Part shown: piece after piece, positions 5,706-6,503 of the stretch
Layout of the letters: each line of letters opens with the position of its first letter
How positions within the stretch are numbered: position 1 is the first letter of the stretch
Assembly (NCBI GenBank): GCA_946647055.1
Contig: CAMPCT010000127.1
Span: 1-6,503, forward strand
Direction of reading: 5' to 3'
Origin: an uncultured Atopobium sp.
Lineage (GTDB): Bacteria; Actinomycetota; Coriobacteriia; Coriobacteriales; Atopobiaceae
Length of the DNA: 6,503 nt
Made by a program: the position numbers and the translations under genes
Notes under the pieces: generated by a model
The model's database searches: none
Told to the model about the DNA's origin: nothing
What the model saw: the letters and a program-made list of their open reading frames with translations, nothing else

Positions 5706-5779
5706 GGCGACAAGGTCGCCCCCTCGACACCTGCCCCCTTGGGGCACAAAGAGTCGTCACCACACGTGGGTTCCCCACG
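5706..5779 (-). repeat. Three successive 6-bp triloop hairpins in the operon leader
   Basis: In transcript order the stems are CGTGGG/CCCACG (5765-5779), TGCCCC/GGGGCA (5732-5746) and GGCGAC/GTCGCC (5706-5720). Each is perfect, 15 nt long and has a 3-nt loop, and the last ends five bases before the ribosome binding site. Sequences differ but geometry is constant. They may form a structured 5' leader or be palindromic protein-binding sites. Confidence 0.5.
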
Positions 5780-5912
5780 CGTGCGAGCATCGCGGCATGC
5801 GCCAGGAACCGACGCCTCCGCCACGCAGCTATTGGGTTGTCGCTAGAACTGCAGTCTCATGCCTTGGATGGCCGCGTCCCTTCGGATCGACTTGGTTGAG
5901 ACGTTCAGGAAG

Positions 5913-5962
5913 GACCCCTGTGGGTCTGTACGGGTTGCCTAATAAAGTACCCCTGTTCTGTA
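5913..5962. repeat. Imperfect direct repeat with small hairpin in AT-rich patch
   Basis: ACCCCTGTGGGTCTGTA (5914-5930) is repeated as ACCCCTGTTCTGTA (5949-5962), the second lacking three bases, with starts 35 bases apart. The first copy overlaps a hairpin GACCC-CTGT-GGGTC (5913-5926). A tandem operator in front of the minus-strand operon is one possibility. Confidence 0.4.
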
Positions 5963-5978
5963 TTTCCTATTCACACGA

Positions 5979-5996
5979 GACGAAAAAACTTTCGTC
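5979..5996 (-). terminator. Hairpin after the minus-strand hypothetical gene
   Basis: GACGAAA and TTTCGTC form a perfect 7-bp stem with a 4-nt loop, starting seven bases after the TAG stop of the gene at 6004. The U run lies within the hairpin and not after it, so it is a weak terminator candidate. Confidence 0.35.
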
Positions 5997-6003
5997 GGTC
6001 ACC

Positions 6004-6503
6004 CTATGCCCCGCTCGAGACGAAGCGCCGGAGGCTGTCGTCGGGAGTGGCAACGAGGTGCAGCCCGACGTCCAGCCCATCGCACCGCTCGTAGACGCGG
6101 CGCCATTCGTTGCCGTAGGAGTCGACAAACCGCACGGACAGGATTCGATGGACGCCCGAACGCCGCTCGTCCTCGACGATGAACAGGGGCACGTGCGGGT
6201 CGGCGGCATCCTCGCGAACAGGGAGCAACCATGGGTACTTCTGGCTCTTGTCCTCGGCAATCAGCCAACTGCCCTCAGTGACCACGTCGTAGTGCCGGTC
6301 CTCGGAATCACCGGGAATCGCCGCGTAGGTGACACCGTCCCGGTACTCGGACATCCACCTGACCGCGATGCGGACGTTGGACAGGGGGCCGGGGGAACCG
6401 TTCTTGAGGACGATGACACGACACTTGTGGGTGGTGCCCACGGACGAGTACTCCTCCTCGAGGACCTCGGTCAGCGCATTGACCAGGAGCGCCTCCTCGC
6501 GGA
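6004..6503 (-). CDS. Hypothetical protein, C-terminal part (5' partial)
   Basis: The frame is open from the right edge, with codons counted from 6501, to TAG at 6004-6006, giving 165 complete residues. Nearly all third positions in the first 20 codons are G or C, so the gene very likely starts outside the window. A GTG at 6441 with GGAGGAG upstream is a possible internal or alternative start. The visible part begins with an acidic helix (REEALLVNALTEVLEEE), then alternates short hydrophobic strands with charged turns: CRVIVLKNG, VRIAVRWM, SWLIAEDKS, HVPLFIVEDE, HRILSVRFVDSYGNEWRRVYE. This looks like a beta-sandwich domain. The strand ending in FVDSYGNEWRR resembles segments in uncharacterised actinobacterial proteins, but I cannot name a family. 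Lacking a membrane segment or catalytic motif in view, its role is unknown. A 315-bp spacer separates it from the 87-aa gene, so it is probably a separate transcript. Confidence 0.65.
   Translation of the reverse strand, partial: REEALLVNALTEVLEEEYSSVGTTHKCRVIVLKNGSPGPLSNVRIAVRWMSEYRDGVTYAAIPGDSEDRHYDVVTEGSWLIAEDKSQKYPWLLPVREDAADPHVPLFIVEDERRSGVHRILSVRFVDSYGNEWRRVYERCDGLDVGLHLVATPDDSLRRFVSSGA

Larger units (their letters stand above)
5689..6003. other. Gene-free spacer and leader of the minus-strand operon
   Basis: No convincing gene, tRNA or known RNA family is seen in these 315 bases. Reading leftward as the minus-strand transcript would, the stretch holds a possible terminator hairpin just after the upstream gene, a conspicuously AT-rich patch (about 5937-5992) with an imperfect direct repeat, a featureless middle, three triloop hairpins and the ribosome binding site of the 87-aa gene. 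The promoter of the downstream operon should lie here, but no clear -35/-10 pair is visible. Confidence 0.55.

Noticed and set aside
5689..5790. 34-residue upstream extension of the 87-aa protein
   Set aside because: The extension spans three hairpins and the strong ribosome binding site itself, and its residues (Arg/Pro/Cys-rich) are unlike the rest of the protein.
5099..5899. A 266-codon plus-strand frame
   Set aside because: It is antisense to the N-terminus of the VirD4-type gene and the 87-aa gene, and contains repetitive Arg/Ser/Pro-rich sequence typical of a shadow.
5935..5964. Plus-strand promoter TTGCCT - 18 bases - TGTATT
   Set aside because: The match is weak and it points toward a gene on the opposite strand with no plus-strand gene to serve.
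1..6503. tRNA, rRNA, CRISPR array, insertion sequence or integrase
   Set aside because: No cloverleaf, regularly spaced repeats, transposase or recombinase motif was seen on either strand.

Overview
The window is strongly GC-rich, and in every real reading frame most third codon positions are G or C. Starts are ATG or GTG behind clear purine-rich ribosome binding sites, and TGA, TAG and TAA all serve as stops. Gene content and protein style fit an Actinomycetota of the class Coriobacteriia (Olsenella/Atopobium-like). That placement is an inference from sequence character, not from a marker gene.

Left half, plus strand (1-3369): a small amino-acid/guanidino metabolism block. It holds the C-terminal bulk of a fold-type I PLP aminotransferase (cut by the window edge), a HisC-type aminotransferase, and an arginase/agmatinase-family ureohydrolase. 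The last two lie 15 bp apart and look co-transcribed. Between the two aminotransferases is a 223-bp gap packed with secondary structure. It contains two long perfect hairpins (A, 1132-1190; B, 1261-1329) whose different stems enclose a shared core with the mini-hairpin GCGAAGC, an alternative pairing partner for hairpin A, and a larger inverted repeat that mirrors the 5' end of hisC around hairpin B.

Right half, minus strand (3429-6503, read right to left): the C-terminal part of an unrecognised beta-rich protein, a 312-bp leader/spacer with an AT-rich patch and three 6-bp triloop hairpins, an unrecognised 87-aa protein, a 19-codon micro-ORF, a soluble VirD4/TraG-type coupling ATPase, and a divergent ClpP-type serine protease with an intact triad. 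The last four are tightly packed and probably one transcript. They suggest the end of a conjugative or type IV secretion-like module, possibly an integrative element. No relaxase, integrase, att site or insertion sequence is visible.

The two halves converge at 3370-3428, where there is only a weak hairpin. The most unusual points are the hairpin family in front of hisC and the coupling of a VirD4-type motor lacking a membrane anchor with a non-housekeeping ClpP.
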